The notes below the pieces were generated by a model that was not told the DNA's origin, did no database searches, and saw only the letters and a program-made list of their open reading frames with translations. Both the position numbers and the translations under genes were made by a program. A stretch of 64,000 bases of DNA, from assembly GCA_036674765.1 (NCBI GenBank), contig JARVKI010000060.1:1-64000 (forward strand). The letters run 5' to 3'. This DNA comes from Seiridium cupressi (Eukaryota > Ascomycota > Sordariomycetes > Amphisphaeriales > Sporocadaceae). Shown here one piece after another: positions 33,520-45,200 of the stretch (position 1 is its first letter; the number at the start of each line of letters is the position of its first letter).

Positions 33520-34853
33520 TTATTGCTTCAGCAGATCCGAGATGGCGTAGTAAGCGTCCTTGGGCTGGTAGCTCGTATCGAAAAGCAGAGGTGTCTCAGA
33601 AGCTCTCCAAGAGTCCTGGGCAAAAACGTCAGCATATTTACCTCTCTGCGAAAAAGAAGTATAGTGGAAGTTCCAACTTACGCCGTCGCTGACTCCCCAT
33701 GTCGTGATGCCCACACAAGCATCGACCTGCAAGCAGGCATTCGCGACAACGTAGTAATCGTCGTGATCCGCAGTGCCGATATCCAACTCGGTGATCGCGA
33801 CCTCCGAGACACCCGTTCCGGCCAGCGCTTTCAGAGCACCCTGAACGCCACTGACCTTGCCGGCGTCGAGATGGGACTGGGAACCTAGAGCAGGAAAAAG
33901 TAGTGTTAGCTTCTGCCCTAACTCATGTTTTTCGGGTGGTTAGGAAGAATAAACCTACCAATACCATCAATAGGGATACCAGCTGCCACCCACTTCGTGA
34001 CGTGAGGCACGACGCCCACGGAGAGCTGCGGCCACGAGGCATCATCTAGATTGAAGTCGTTGTAGTAGAGCTTGGCATCCGGATCGGCGGCACGGGCGGC
34101 TTCGAATGCAATGCGGACGAAGTCCCCGCCGAGGACATTGTAGAAGACGGAGCGTCTCCACGAGCCGTCGGTCAGGAAAGCTTCGTTTACGACGTCCTAG
34201 TTTTCTCCAAATTAGTTTGAGTATCCCATAAAAGATCTACCAAAAAGTCGAGCTAAAAACATAGCCGCAAAGAGGGAGGAGAAAGAAAGAAAGGGAAGGG
34301 GAAAAAAGGAAAAGAAAAAAGCAAATTAGTCACATACCCATGTGCGTATCTTGCCCTTGTAGCGGCCCACGACCGTGGAGATGTGATTCTGGATCACCGA
34401 GGTAAGGGTATCAGCATCGGTGATGGATTTGACCCAGTCAGGCAATGAGTTGTCTTAAAGTCCATGTTAGCCACAACCTCGAGCCCAATGAAATATAGAA
34501 CAGAGCTTACACCACACTAGACAATGGCCGCGAATGCTGAAGTTGTTCTCCTCAGCCCAGTCAACCAGCGCATCGGCAGCATCGAAGCTGAACTGTCCCT
34601 GCGTCGGCTCCGTCGCATCCCACTTCATGCTGTTCTCGGGCGTGACCTGGCCAAAGTCGGCCTTCAGGATGGCCTCGTCCGTGTTGCCGCTGAACTTGGC
34701 GACCTCGGTCGCCGCACCGAAGTAGAGCTTGCCCTTGGCAGTCATCAGCTTATGAAGACTCGGGTCCGCCTGTCGCTTGAGCGCTCCCTGGGTCCACGGG
34801 GCCGCCGAGACGGCAAGGGCTCCGAGGAGCTGCAAGAGGATGGCGGTCTTCAT
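33520..34853 (-). CDS. Endo-1,4-beta-xylanase, GH10
   Basis: Five exons on the minus strand (34853-34511, 34453-34338, 34196-33959, 33884-33682, 33615-33520) join in frame to 331 residues, the normal size of single-domain fungal GH10 xylanases. Residues 1-17 are a signal peptide ending VSA, followed by a short propeptide ending in KR. The catalytic acid/base is E158 in WDVVNEAF, created by the exon 2/3 junction. The nucleophile is E265 in VAITELDIG. Other family marks are [15 protein letters not shown] and YYNDFNL. No carbohydrate-binding module is present. It cuts internal xylan bonds outside the cell. At the exon 1/2 junction the residue after LVW comes out as Tyr (LVWYNSLPDWV), where His is usual. 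Intron 2 (34197-34337) is unusually long at 141 nt and polypyrimidine-rich. Confidence 0.95.
34269..34321. repeat. 53-nt pure purine tract inside a xylanase intron
   Basis: Every base from 34269 to 34321 on the plus strand is A or G, so the transcript carries an unbroken 53-nt pyrimidine tract. It lies in the donor half of intron 2, ending 17 bases from the GTATGT donor. Confidence 0.95.
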
Positions 34854-35883
34854 TGCGAGTGGTGCTGGGCGGTGATTCGAAGTAGATTCAGCCGGGAAAA
34901 TGTGATCTGATAGATACTACATACTACATCTGCGGGACGGGGCTCCTATTATAAAGGCGAGTGAAATACGAGGCAAGACAACACTATACCCTAGCCCATG
35001 CGGGTATATCCATCATCCATCCTCCAGTGCCCACGTCGTGCGATGCTGTTACTTGGAAACACGCACACTGCAATAACTATTTCGTAACAATGTTCTATTC
35101 TGGAAATAACAGCTAAAATTACAAGGACATGCATCGCGTGTGGTGACATGCAGCGTCGATCGCTCCTACGCTGGAACGGTCATGGCGCGGCGGTAGCTGA
35201 AATGGAGGGTACAGGTTTGTTCCGTGAGACCATTCACCTGGGGTGTCTCCAAGCTAGTCAGTGACGTATCCCATCCATCAGTTCATTTCATACATTAAAG
35301 GGTTCGGACCGGTGCAAAACCAAGCCAAATGAAGGATGTTTGCGGCAGAGCGAAGGATTCGGTCCAACCCGTTTAGAATCTATTTATGGCATCATCTCGG
35401 GTCGCCCGCATAACACGGACGTCATGCCGCCTTATTTTTTTTTATACAGCTCTTGCGATACGATAATGATTAGTCACAATGATGGTCTCATGCGACTACA
35501 TAGGAATGAGCTTGTGTCAATTGCGAGAAATCCCTCATTACGTAGCTTGAAGCGAAACAAATCTTGAAGCCAAGACGCTAGGTGGGGGTATATGTTATGT
35601 CTAAGAAGTTTTACCGAGGCAGTCAAGGAGAGGCTAACATATCGAAGAACCGACCACGGTATAGCAATATATGAAAATGATACATTGTGCAGTATCGCGG
35701 CTTTAGTAGCTCCATCCTTGCAACTCCGAAAGCCCCAGCAATTCGGTGGTCCTGTCTACTCTTCCCTCCCCTATTCCCATGCTTCGGAGAGAACATGTGT
35801 ATACATATATAACGAACCACACGGTGCGAAGGTGTTCGACCTTCCCTATCCACCGATCAAAGTGTCGGAGAGTATGTGGACTC
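34854..35883. other. Xylanase promoter region
   Basis: Upstream of the xylanase (minus) and downstream of the sirtuin (minus). A CTGGGG, matching the CreA-type SYGGRG consensus, lies at 35238-35243; such short matches are common by chance. I did not find a clear XlnR GGCTAAA site. No gene was seen. Confidence 0.5.
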
Positions 35884-38800
35884 CTAGAGACACATTCTCA
35901 TCCCAGATAGAGCGATTGCAGCTTCCTCCCGAAGTTGATCAGAGGGACTTGGTGTTGATTCCTTTCGAATCCCGAAGGGCAGCTTGATTAATGGGGAGCT
36001 GAGCATCATGGGATGCTGGAGGTGCTGCAGGCTGAATTTGCGCTGATTAGGCGACAAAGATGCTAGCGGCGTCTGATCAAGCGGACTGTGTGGTGGAGAA
36101 GGATTTAGCGATGGTTCCATTGTAGCAAGACGTGGGCCGGCTAGCTGTTCCTCGGCAATACGGAACGGAGGGAGAACGTTTTCCTGCTCCACGACCTGCA
36201 TTTGAGATACACCAGGGGAAGAACGTGCCTCCGTAACCGCTACTGGTGTAGTCGGTGCGTTGCCTTTGGCCTTGGCCGTCGGCTTGCGCTTGCGTGGATT
36301 TGACTTGACGGCAGCACTGACAGAAGCTGATGGCCGATAGGTTTCCATCATGGATTCCGGCATTGAGGAGGAATCAGATGATGAGCCAGTAACAGCCGAG
36401 TCATGATTCCCGGGAATTCGCAACTGGAAATCGGAGAACATGCCTTCAACGTGGTCGTCAAGGTCATGCCCACGCAAACGAGAACCGCGCTGTGGCGTCT
36501 CTGGCCGTCGAGCACTGATGAGCTCCGATGCGGCTTTCTTAGATCTGTCTGTTTTGGAGTCCAAGAGAAGACTCGCCTTGAGTGTGGGTCTACGATGACG
36601 TTCATTTTTCATTACCGGCTCACGTAAAGTGGGCAGAATAGCTAGACTTGAAAGTCTAGGCTTCTTCTCTTTGACGGCGGGTCTCCTTGATGGCACAGTC
36701 TTGGGGACAGTTCTCGCAGACTGCTTTGTTGAGGGTGTGTATCCGAAAAAGTCGAACTTCTCGCCACGGATCAAGTAGAAAGCTTCGGCAATCTTACTCA
36801 TGCAATAAGCCCCGCAGTTGTAGTCATTCCTCTCTGCTTGTGGGTTCTTCGCTGGCTCTTTAGCCTTCGGAGACGCTTTTTGCTCAGCTTCTTTAATCTT
36901 TACGACTGCGATCTGCTCAGCGTCTTGGGTGGTCGGGGTCGCATTCTGCTCGGGTTCTTCAGTCTTTGACGTTGCACTCTGCTCAGGTTCTTTGATGGTT
37001 GAAGGCACCTGCTCAGGGTCGGGATTTGGCTCAGATCTCAGGTCTGAGACTGGCTCTGAGACTGGCTTTGGGACTAGCTCCGGAATTTGTCTTGTTGGCG
37101 GCTCTGCTGGCAGCTCTGCGATAGGCTCCATGACCAGCTCTATAGCCGGCTTTAAGACCGGCTCTATGACTGGCTCTATGACCGGCTCTGGGGCGGGCTG
37201 TGGGGCTGGCTCCGGGGCTGAGAAGCCGAAAGGAATGGGGACCGGAACCGGCGTTTGCTTTGGCCTCGGCTTGTTCTCTGAGGCTTGGACGGCGGCTCGT
37301 TTTTTTATAATACCACTGTTTTCCCGCCTCCTTTCGCCCATGCTTTCTCGCTTTTTGGCGCAAGCAGCCTCTCTCTTCTTCTCCGCAAGCTCTTCACGCT
37401 TGAGTTTTTCATACTCTACGATTGCGTCTGGTGACATCCAAAGCGTTGGTTTGCGTTCCTTCAGATCATCAACCCAGGCATCGCAGTCCCACTGCACCCA
37501 GTAGTCGATGACGTCCCCCCAAGTGCTCTCGGACGGCTTGGTGAAGTTGATGAATACAACCTTGCCTCCTTTTTGGTGGATAGCTCTGGCGAATTCCCTG
37601 ACCATGACTTTCAAGCCGTGGACCTTGAGACTTGTCCCAAGGACTAACAAAAGATCTGGGCCGGTGGAGAGGTCATGTTGAACAATCGGCGAGATGAGAT
37701 CGGACTGCGGATGCTCTTCTCCATACAGCACAATGTCGGGTCTCAGTTTGCCAACACCAAGAGCTCTTTTGCCCTTCTCTTGGCGTGCTGCCGTGGCACC
37801 TGCGCAATGAGGGCACTCAGGTTGCTCCCCAGACATGGTCAAGGTTTCTCGGTCTTCTGCATCCCAGTCGCAAAGGCGGGCGCATACGAAACATCGAAGA
37901 GCTTGAAGTGACCCATGAAGGAAGACGCATTCAACTCCTTTGTCCGGAGGGGTAGTAGTGCGGTGCTTATTCGAATCGTCAATTTCTGGGTTTTGGGACG
38001 ACTGTGAGGCATCTTTTCCACTCGAATCGTCCTCCTCTTTGGGCTGGCTAGGCTCTTCGTTCCCGGGTTTTTCGCCTTCTGCAGTTCGTTGTTGCTTTGC
38101 TGATTTCCTTCGCTTGTTGCCCGCACCAACCTTAAGATCTGTCGAAAGACCAATTTTCTTCTCAATCTCGTCAATATTCTGAGTATATACTCTAGTCAAT
38201 TTCCCGATGTCTCTGAGCCGTGCAATGAAGTGATGTGTTGTGGTCGGCTCAACCTCTTTGACCTTCTGCCTCAAGGTCGTTGCAAATCGATAAAAGACTG
38301 AAGTCTTGAGCGGATCAGCCCAGATATTGGAGTCAAACAAGTCTCGTCCCTTCATAGTTCTCAGTCGTGCCTGGGAAGTTTGCGAACTAAGAAAGTCTAA
38401 TGTCTGATCATCATCCTGGTCCGAGCCCTCGGATTCCGAGCAATTGGAACTACGATCAGTTGGCTCGTCCGATCGATCGTACGGATCGAAGAGAATCGGT
38501 GGTGGAGATGATAAAGGCGAGGAGCTGAACTGTCCCCTGTCTACCACTTTGGTGGGAGTCCTCGTAGTATGTTGGGCGCATACGATCTTCTCTTCGGTAA
38601 TTATGACAACGGACATATCGGTTTGCGTAGAAGATCTTGACATCTCCATCGTCGAGAATGTGGAGTCGTTGCTTCCAGAAGATTCAGACGATGCCTCCGT
38701 CAAATGACGAGGCAACGCAGGACGCCCTGTCGATGTGTAAGATCGCGTGATCCTTTGTCCGGACCTCTGAGAATCTGCCTGTGGCGTAGGCGACTGTATG

Positions 38801-39276
38801 ACTTGTTGATCCGCGAGGTCTGAGATTGGCGCATCGTTGTTACAAGACAGGAGTTTCCTAGACTTCAAGCCGGGAAAGGCAATGACCGGAGATGCTTCAG
38901 AGCTCGTGTCACTCCTACTACTTGACGGGCTACTATCGAACGATACATCGTGTGCCCTCGAGGTCCGCCGTCTCTTGGAAGGTCTGTCATTAATGTCTCC
39001 ATCGACAGATGTGTCATCGTCTTCAACCACACCAGAAGCTTCGGCCTTGTCAAATTGGGCTTGAATGAGTGAGTAGAGACCGTGCTCAGAGCGAAAGTCC
39101 TAACATATGTCAGCTTGGTGACACCATAGAATTGCTACACCGCCACCTACAGGTATGCCCGAGTTCGTGCTGATCCCAGCACCTGTTATCACAACCACCT
39201 TTTTTGCCTTGTTCAACGTGTCGGCTACATTCTGGAGCAGCTCTGTAGAGCTAGGCGTGATTTGCACGGTCGGCAT
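35884..39276 (-). CDS. Sir2-family NAD-dependent deacetylase, Hst4/HstD type
   Basis: Two exons (39276-39151 and 39099-35884, minus) joined over a 50-nt intron give 1113 residues. The junction rebuilds the sirtuin signature TGAGISTNSGIP-DFRS. The rest of the core follows in order: KGRDLFDSNIWADP, TRVYTQNIDEIE, the catalytic His in VFLHGSLQALRC, two zinc CxxC pairs (CFVC and CPHC), VLYGEEHPQSD and LLVLGTSLKVHG. The core carries two long acidic or Ser-rich insertions, about 170 residues after DFRS and about 70 before the catalytic His. The second half of the protein is disordered. It has a Pro-Glu repeat region, many basic clusters and no other domain. Hst4-type sirtuins remove acetyl groups from histone H3 K56. 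Aspergillus oryzae HstD is reported to control secondary metabolism through LaeA. The specific orthology is inferred. Confidence 0.9.
36944..37224. repeat. Imperfect repeat encoding the sirtuin Pro-Glu region
   Basis: Short imperfect units such as GGCTCTATGACTG(A/G)(C/T) recur in this part of the sirtuin gene. They encode strings of EPVIEP- or KPVSEP-like units followed by KEPEQ(S/N)AT-like units. Unit length varies, so this is a degenerate minisatellite rather than a clean array. Confidence 0.75.
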
Positions 39277-40449
39277 CCTGTCGGGAGACGTTGCTGGACC
39301 GACCGACCCAGAATAGTCGCTATTTACCTCTACCTCGGCTCAGTCTCGTCTCTTTCCAGATCCTCCGCGACGTCGGCGTCTCGAAGGCGAATCGTGGTTC
39401 AAGAGGTAGGTTTCTGCTCCATGATTCAATCCAATGGTGGAACGCGTCGTCGCGATGCAGAACTTGCGCGGTCTCCGACCTCGCGCTTCGGAACAAGAAA
39501 ATTCCCTGCCCTTTGATCTGCCCCGGTATCTCGAAAGCCTTCTCAGTCCTTTTGAATTTTTTGAAGTTATGTAGCAAGCAATTGCTGCCACGGATTAATC
39601 TGACTGGGCGAACTATGTCGATGAAGACGCGTTCGGGACTGGGAAGTCGTGGTGGCTGTGCCGGAAAAAGTCCCTCAAAGGGAGTCTATATGTATCTCCA
39701 GCTTTGGGCAAAGATAACTTCCAGATCGATACGGTGGTTCGTGGTGTGGATTGATCGCGAAAGAGTCTCGAGTTGTGATCGTCTGGAGGTAGTAAGAGTC
39801 GCGACCTCTCTTGTGACCCCACTTGAGCCCGAACCTGCGGAGAATGCGCGACAAAGGTCCTCCTACAGATCAAGGCTTCGTGGGCTTTCGGAGGGTCGTG
39901 CGGCAGGGCAGCGCTACTCGGAGAATAGGAACAAAAGAAGAGGGTAGCGAGTTGAAGTTGGAGATCTGACCTGTCGTAGGTCGCGCCTGTGAATGCCATC
40001 CATGCACTTGTAAACAGCGGTGCACGGCCCCGCCTCGATACAATACCTAGTTAGAGCTCTGGGCAGCGCTAGAATGGCTGATCCGATCCATCTCCACCAC
40101 CGACTCGGTTTAGCCGAACCAAGTCTGCCGCCAGACGCGCCTGTGGGTTCGTTCTCTGCCGCATGCAGCATGGTTCCTAATCATCCGAGAATAGTTTCCT
40201 CGTGTGTGACAAGTGACAGTATAGCATGCTAAGATTGATGTAGTATTTATTGTCTCGTGCGGACGACCTCAAGTCCCAAATAACATGCTCATCAGTATGT
40301 GATACCTTAACCACCCGCATTGCTTAATGTAACTAAGTCGATGAGCGCACCCCAAAAAATCTGCCCGGTTTGTCCCACCCTGCTACATACTCCATTCCCG
40401 CCTCACTCTCATTTCTCCGCCCACGAGCTGAACATTACCGCCACGAACA
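39277..40449. other. Intergenic upstream of the sirtuin
   Basis: This includes the sirtuin promoter. A 218-codon plus-strand frame at 39291-39947 has no family feature and overlaps the promoter, so I do not call it. Nothing else seen. Confidence 0.5.
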
Positions 40450-41187
40450 TCAGAGGTTCTCAGCCATGCACTTCATATAGCTGGCGAATCCCCCACCTTT
40501 GCACAGGTGAGGAATTATTCGTCCCTTCTCAAGGTGCTTCTCAGTCGTGTGCCAGTATCCATCGTCGCAGGTGGTCATCAAGGGGCCCATCTCACGGCCC
40601 AATGTGGCCTCGGTTGAAGGTTCCCGGATGATTGTATCTTGGAGTACGTATAGGGCTGCCAGCAGCCAGAATCGTACACCTGTATCAACATTTCTTTAGT
40701 ATGGTGAGAATGGAACTGCTCATGGAGAGGTGAACTTACCGTTATCGTTGACCAGCTTGTAGTTGGTCAAGCCAGAATCTGCGGTTGCATGCAGAACATC
40801 GATCATCCGAGTGTTCGGAACCACCATTCGGCCTCGCTGAATAGTGGCGAAGCTGTTCATCGCTTCCCACCCGTGTCCTAATCTGGTGTTTTCTGCACCA
40901 AGTAGCGGACGCACAACCATCTTCATAGCACCATCTTTGCCGGGCTGTGGGTAGAGGGCAAAGACCTCTGCCTTCTCAGTAATCATGGTCAGCATCCAAC
41001 CTCGAGCGCTTCCACTCGCCTCAAGGCCCGGGCAGAAAATCATACAGATATTCATGATCTGATGCTGAAGGACTGCATGCCAGTCGAGGATGGCGTCGGT
41101 GTCGTCATCGCAGTAAGAAACGAGTTTGATATTCTCCAGTGCGGCAAACATGTCGCAACGAAGAGTAGCCACGGGTGAAGACATCAT
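40450..41187 (-). CDS. Unknown protein, 225 residues
   Basis: Two exons (41187-40740 and 40679-40450, minus) are joined over a 60-nt intron with a GTAAGT donor and CAG acceptor. The junction reads VNDNG-VRFWLLAALYVLQD. The protein begins with two ATGs in a row and has no signal peptide. Features visible are a Met/Cys-rich central part (MNICMIFCPGLEASGSARG), an aromatic WLLAALYVL helix and a Cys-rich end (HLCKGGGFASYMKCMAENL). I do not recognise the family. It may be a conserved fungal protein of unknown function. It sits at the edge of an AT-rich block shared with the next gene on the same strand. Confidence 0.65.
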
Positions 41188-42201
41188 AAAATGGGGAGGG
41201 AATGATGAGAGGTGTCTTGACTGTCGAGAATAATAAGGAGAATGGATAGTAATATGGTGCGGTTGTTGGGTTATTTGTGCTCGCCGAAGTGATCAAATAT
41301 GATTTTCTGTCCTGCGTGATGTAGAAAGAAGAAATCTGCTCCAGGCCTGGCAACTGAAGATACTTAAATAGGTCTTTGGTGGCACAGTGAATTCAAATGA
41401 ACAATCAAACAGTGAATTCACCTGACCAATCACGCAGTGAATCACATGAACAATCAAGCAGTGAGTTTTTATTCGTGCCAGGTCCCAATCACTGCTTGAT
41501 TGCGAAGAGCTAAATAAGCATTTAATGAATATATAGTCAACATAGCCTAAATAATACATATGTAGGTGCCAGATACATAATAGTACCATAATAAATAAAG
41601 GCATAAATTAGAAGAAGGAAATCGAAACAATCATTTTTATTACCTAGTTTAATAACTGAATTTAAACCCAGCTGAGTTATGTCAGTATATATTATAAATA
41701 TCGGCCATAACATGAAAGGGCACCGGGTCATATATAGCAATTTCTATTCTTTAATCCACGTAGATAATTATAACATTGTTTCCAAGATTAAAAAGACTGT
41801 TTCAGTATTTTCGCATTCTGTCCTATTTTATAATCGAGGAGCTTGGTAGTGTTGGCAACACAAGTCAGACCAATGGTGGACTCACAATAAGGACTCATGC
41901 TATATCGGCACAGTAAAATAGCAAATGAATAAGAATGAAGCCATGCTTGCAGTCCAATCATCATAGAAAGCCATTTATGTTTGCTAATTTCCTAGAATCA
42001 ACACTGACTTTGTCATTAATATTTTGAGGGCCAATCATATGCTGCGAGATACCTTAGCAAACTAATTCGGCAATGGATTAAACCCCAATAAGCCTTGTTT
42101 AACGAAAGACTCGACTGCCGTGCAAGATACAAGATTAAGTTTTAGAGAAAATTGGTCGTAAGACAAGGCGCTGAGACACAGGCCATATTGTCACGTCGGG
42201 T
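41188..42201. other. AT-rich intergenic region
   Basis: Strongly AT-rich between two minus-strand genes. A 25-nt tandem repeat lies at 41385-41458. No coding frame with a motif was found. Confidence 0.6.
41385..41458. repeat. 25-nt tandem repeat, 3 imperfect copies
   Basis: Units begin CAGTGAATT at 41385 and 41410 and CAGTGAATC at 41435. Each contains an (A/C)CAATCA core, and a fourth partial CAGTGAG follows. The copies differ at several positions. The array lies about 200 bases upstream of the unknown gene ending at 40450. Confidence 0.9.
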
Positions 42202-45200
42202 CTATTGTTTATAACTTGGTAAGGAGGGCCTCATAATCCGCCCTGAGATTGTCCTTCTGGTGGGAATTGATTGTTCTTTCAACGACTTCCGATCGTATGT
42301 CAATGACGTGATTGATTCAAGATTGCGAAAAGGCCATGGGTGATCAAGAAGTTTAGCGATGCTTGACTCCAAAGGCCTCGTCATGAAGGCCCCAGGCATG
42401 ATCATGCCCGTCAAATGATCATTGAAACGAAATGCATCAGCGACTTCGTTCAAGTTTATGACGGTGAAATCTGGTAAAGGATCCCTTGCATAATCTGGAA
42501 TGGAGGAGAATGATCTAGTTGTAGTACTCTGCCGGAATCGGTCAACTCGAGTAATGAACTCGGTCACTGTATCGCGGATTCCAAGTGTAACGAGATTGAA
42601 CTCTCGCATTGCAAGCTTCTGTAGCTGCTGTACTTTGCTTTTGGTGGCTGATGAAGGTACTCTTATACCACTCAGCACCATGTTGATCTGAACGTTACTA
42701 AGCTTATGTGTACGGTCTGCCGTGAGGGCCTCGTCCAGTGTTTTCGCGTCGATATGGATTGTTTTAAAACGAGCCGCCCACACCGAATAGGTTGTGGAGC
42801 ACCGCAATGGTTGGATACACCTATGCTGAGCGATGCTATCTAGAAGTCCAGAAAGGTCTCTGGCTGTTTTTGCGTAAGTCCCCAGTGCCGACGCGACCCA
42901 ATCGAAATGTGCGGTATATCCATCTGACGGCCAAAGATACTCTCGTCCTTCACGATCCTGGCTGAAATATTCGTGGACATATCGCTGAAGTTTTCCAACC
43001 TCCCGTTGATAGATCTCGTATAAATAGATAACGTGCTGCAAAATCGAGCCACCTTCAGGAAAGGCAGCGTCAAAGTAAGTCTCCATCCTCGCTACCCAGG
43101 CTGAGTTAGACTCGTGATTGAAAACGGCTCGCTGTCTTGGCATGGCGTTCAACCAATCTCTTTGTGCGTTGACTGAGTCGCCATCGGCAATGCTAGCAAT
43201 GACCCTTCGACCCAGCGTGGTTGCGATGTAGAAAGTTTCCAGGGCCCTAGGCAGAGGATCAACGTCTATTTTACTATCCAAATGATCCCAGCGTTGCATG
43301 AACTCCGCGTGCAAACGAGTTTTGATCATGACGAGACTTCTCACATCCCATAGACTGTATTTGAGGTAGTCTCCCAGGATTGGCATGCCCGTACGATGCA
43401 AAAATTGCCAGACAGTACGAAAGAAGTCGTAATTATCTTGGCCGAAAAGTTCTTGCATTACCGAGTCGTTGAACCACTCATACGACATGAGAGTAAAATT
43501 GTTAATGTTTTGAGGCGTGAGCTTGAGGATGTCCAGTCCCCATTGCTTAATTTCCGTGTCCCAAAATGTTTGTTGGAAGAATCGATGAATCCAGTCAATT
43601 CGTATAGGCTGACAGAAGTCTACGATTGGTTCGTCAACATTCAAATAGACGTTCGCATCCGCAAAAACAGTTGGGTATGAATAGCCCACTAGGGCGAGGG
43701 GCTGTAATGTGATCATTGTCGAGGCATTGTCTGTAAGCGGCAACGCACCAAACGACATGCCGAAGGTTTCGTATTCAAACAGATTGCCAAGTTCAGTCCA
43801 GAAGATGTCTTTATAGTATGGCTCCTGGTACACGTTGTCTTTATCCAAGACTTCCTTGCCAATTCGATCCATTAGATTTGAAACTGCGGGTAGCTGTCCA
43901 GCCGGGTGGTTTTTATTTGGAATAGCGCACATTGTTGCCACCATGTTATGCGTAGCATGCTGTTCACTCATTAGTCGGACCACAATTTTACACGAAAGGG
44001 ATCCGAGGCCTACCATCAATTCGTGAAGCAGGGTCACCGCAATCATGAAATGACAACAGAGCTTCTCACTGCTACTATACTCGTTGACCAATAATGGCCA
44101 GATCATTTCAGCAGAAATGTCGACAATTACCTGACCTGGGACTTTGGGGTTGAAGCGAGTGGACCCAAATTTACCATCAGTAGTATATGCTGCTGGTGAA
44201 TTGTGGCCGGCGCCAATGAAGAATCGCAGATTCTGTACGAGAAGTTCGTCGATACGCTGGACTGTATCAAACCCCAGATCTCGGCAGAGCAATTGAACTG
44301 GCTCTGGACACTCATCAATATCGATGGCACCAATGGGTGCCATTCTCATGAGGGGAGTTATATTTGCCCTTTTGTTAGTCCGGGGATCTAAATCATCGTC
44401 TAGTATAGGCTGTCGAGTCCGAAGATCTTTGAGGGCTTGCCAGACGGGCGGATTTTGGTGGAGTATGCGGCTAGCGATCTGCAAAGATGGTTGTAAGATA
44501 CCCCATATTTCGTCATTTTTGCTCTGTTATTGTTATTGTTATTGTTAATTTATGTATTCGTATCGGTGTGCTATAACAGACTTCCTTACCACATTCCATT
44601 CCTTACGTGCGGAGCCATTAATGGTGTAGAATAACCGGGGATCGTGCTTGGTGGATCCGAACGTCGGTTGATCTAACCATTTATCCCTAGTGAACAGTCT
44701 GTCTCAGGGTAATGTTATTGAATCATCCTGTTAATATGGTAAATATTTTGCTTACATGTGTAATGGCTGACTCATATCTAAATCGTTGCTTTCTTCGTTT
44801 GACATTGTATGGATGTTTTCAGCGATGAGTTCATCTGTCGTTAATCCGTTGAACAAAAGTCGTTGCCAGTCCTGATCATCTTCGATTTCTTCCCGAAGGT
44901 CAGCATAAAATCTTTTCGTGCCATCACCCAGGCCTGATGTATCAACCTTCATCGGGTCCTGACTGAGTGTAGCGCTTCCCGTTATAGCTGGTAATGCCTC
45001 ATTATTATTTTGCGTCTTCCAGCTTTCGAACTCATGGTCCGAAACTGCTAATTGGCCATTGACTTTTAAAAGGGCAGCCAATTTTTTTCTCGTCGTCTCT
45101 GCTGCCAACATATTCTTGACGGCATCGGTTTGGTGGTCTAGTTGAAATTGGAGCACTGCGAGCCGCCTGCGCTCAGCGGCGTCGGTAGGACTCAAGCGAC

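Noticed and set aside
36929..37504. 191-codon Gly/Ser-rich frame opposite the sirtuin
   Set aside because: It is the complement of the Pro-Glu repeat; a GSGTGSMTG-type pattern arises from that repeat.
39291..39947. 218-codon plus-strand frame upstream of the sirtuin
   Set aside because: No motif, unnatural composition, and it overlaps the sirtuin promoter.
42202..44484. Zincin-like gene as a single-exon protein starting at a TTG, with a broken HELMV site
   Set aside because: Splice signals at four places join smooth coding sequence upstream to an ATG at 45641 and restore HELMH.
44524..44589. (TTATTG)n stretch as a coding poly-Asn tract
   Set aside because: It falls within an intron (GTAAGG...CAG) of the zincin-like gene and its frame meets a stop upstream.
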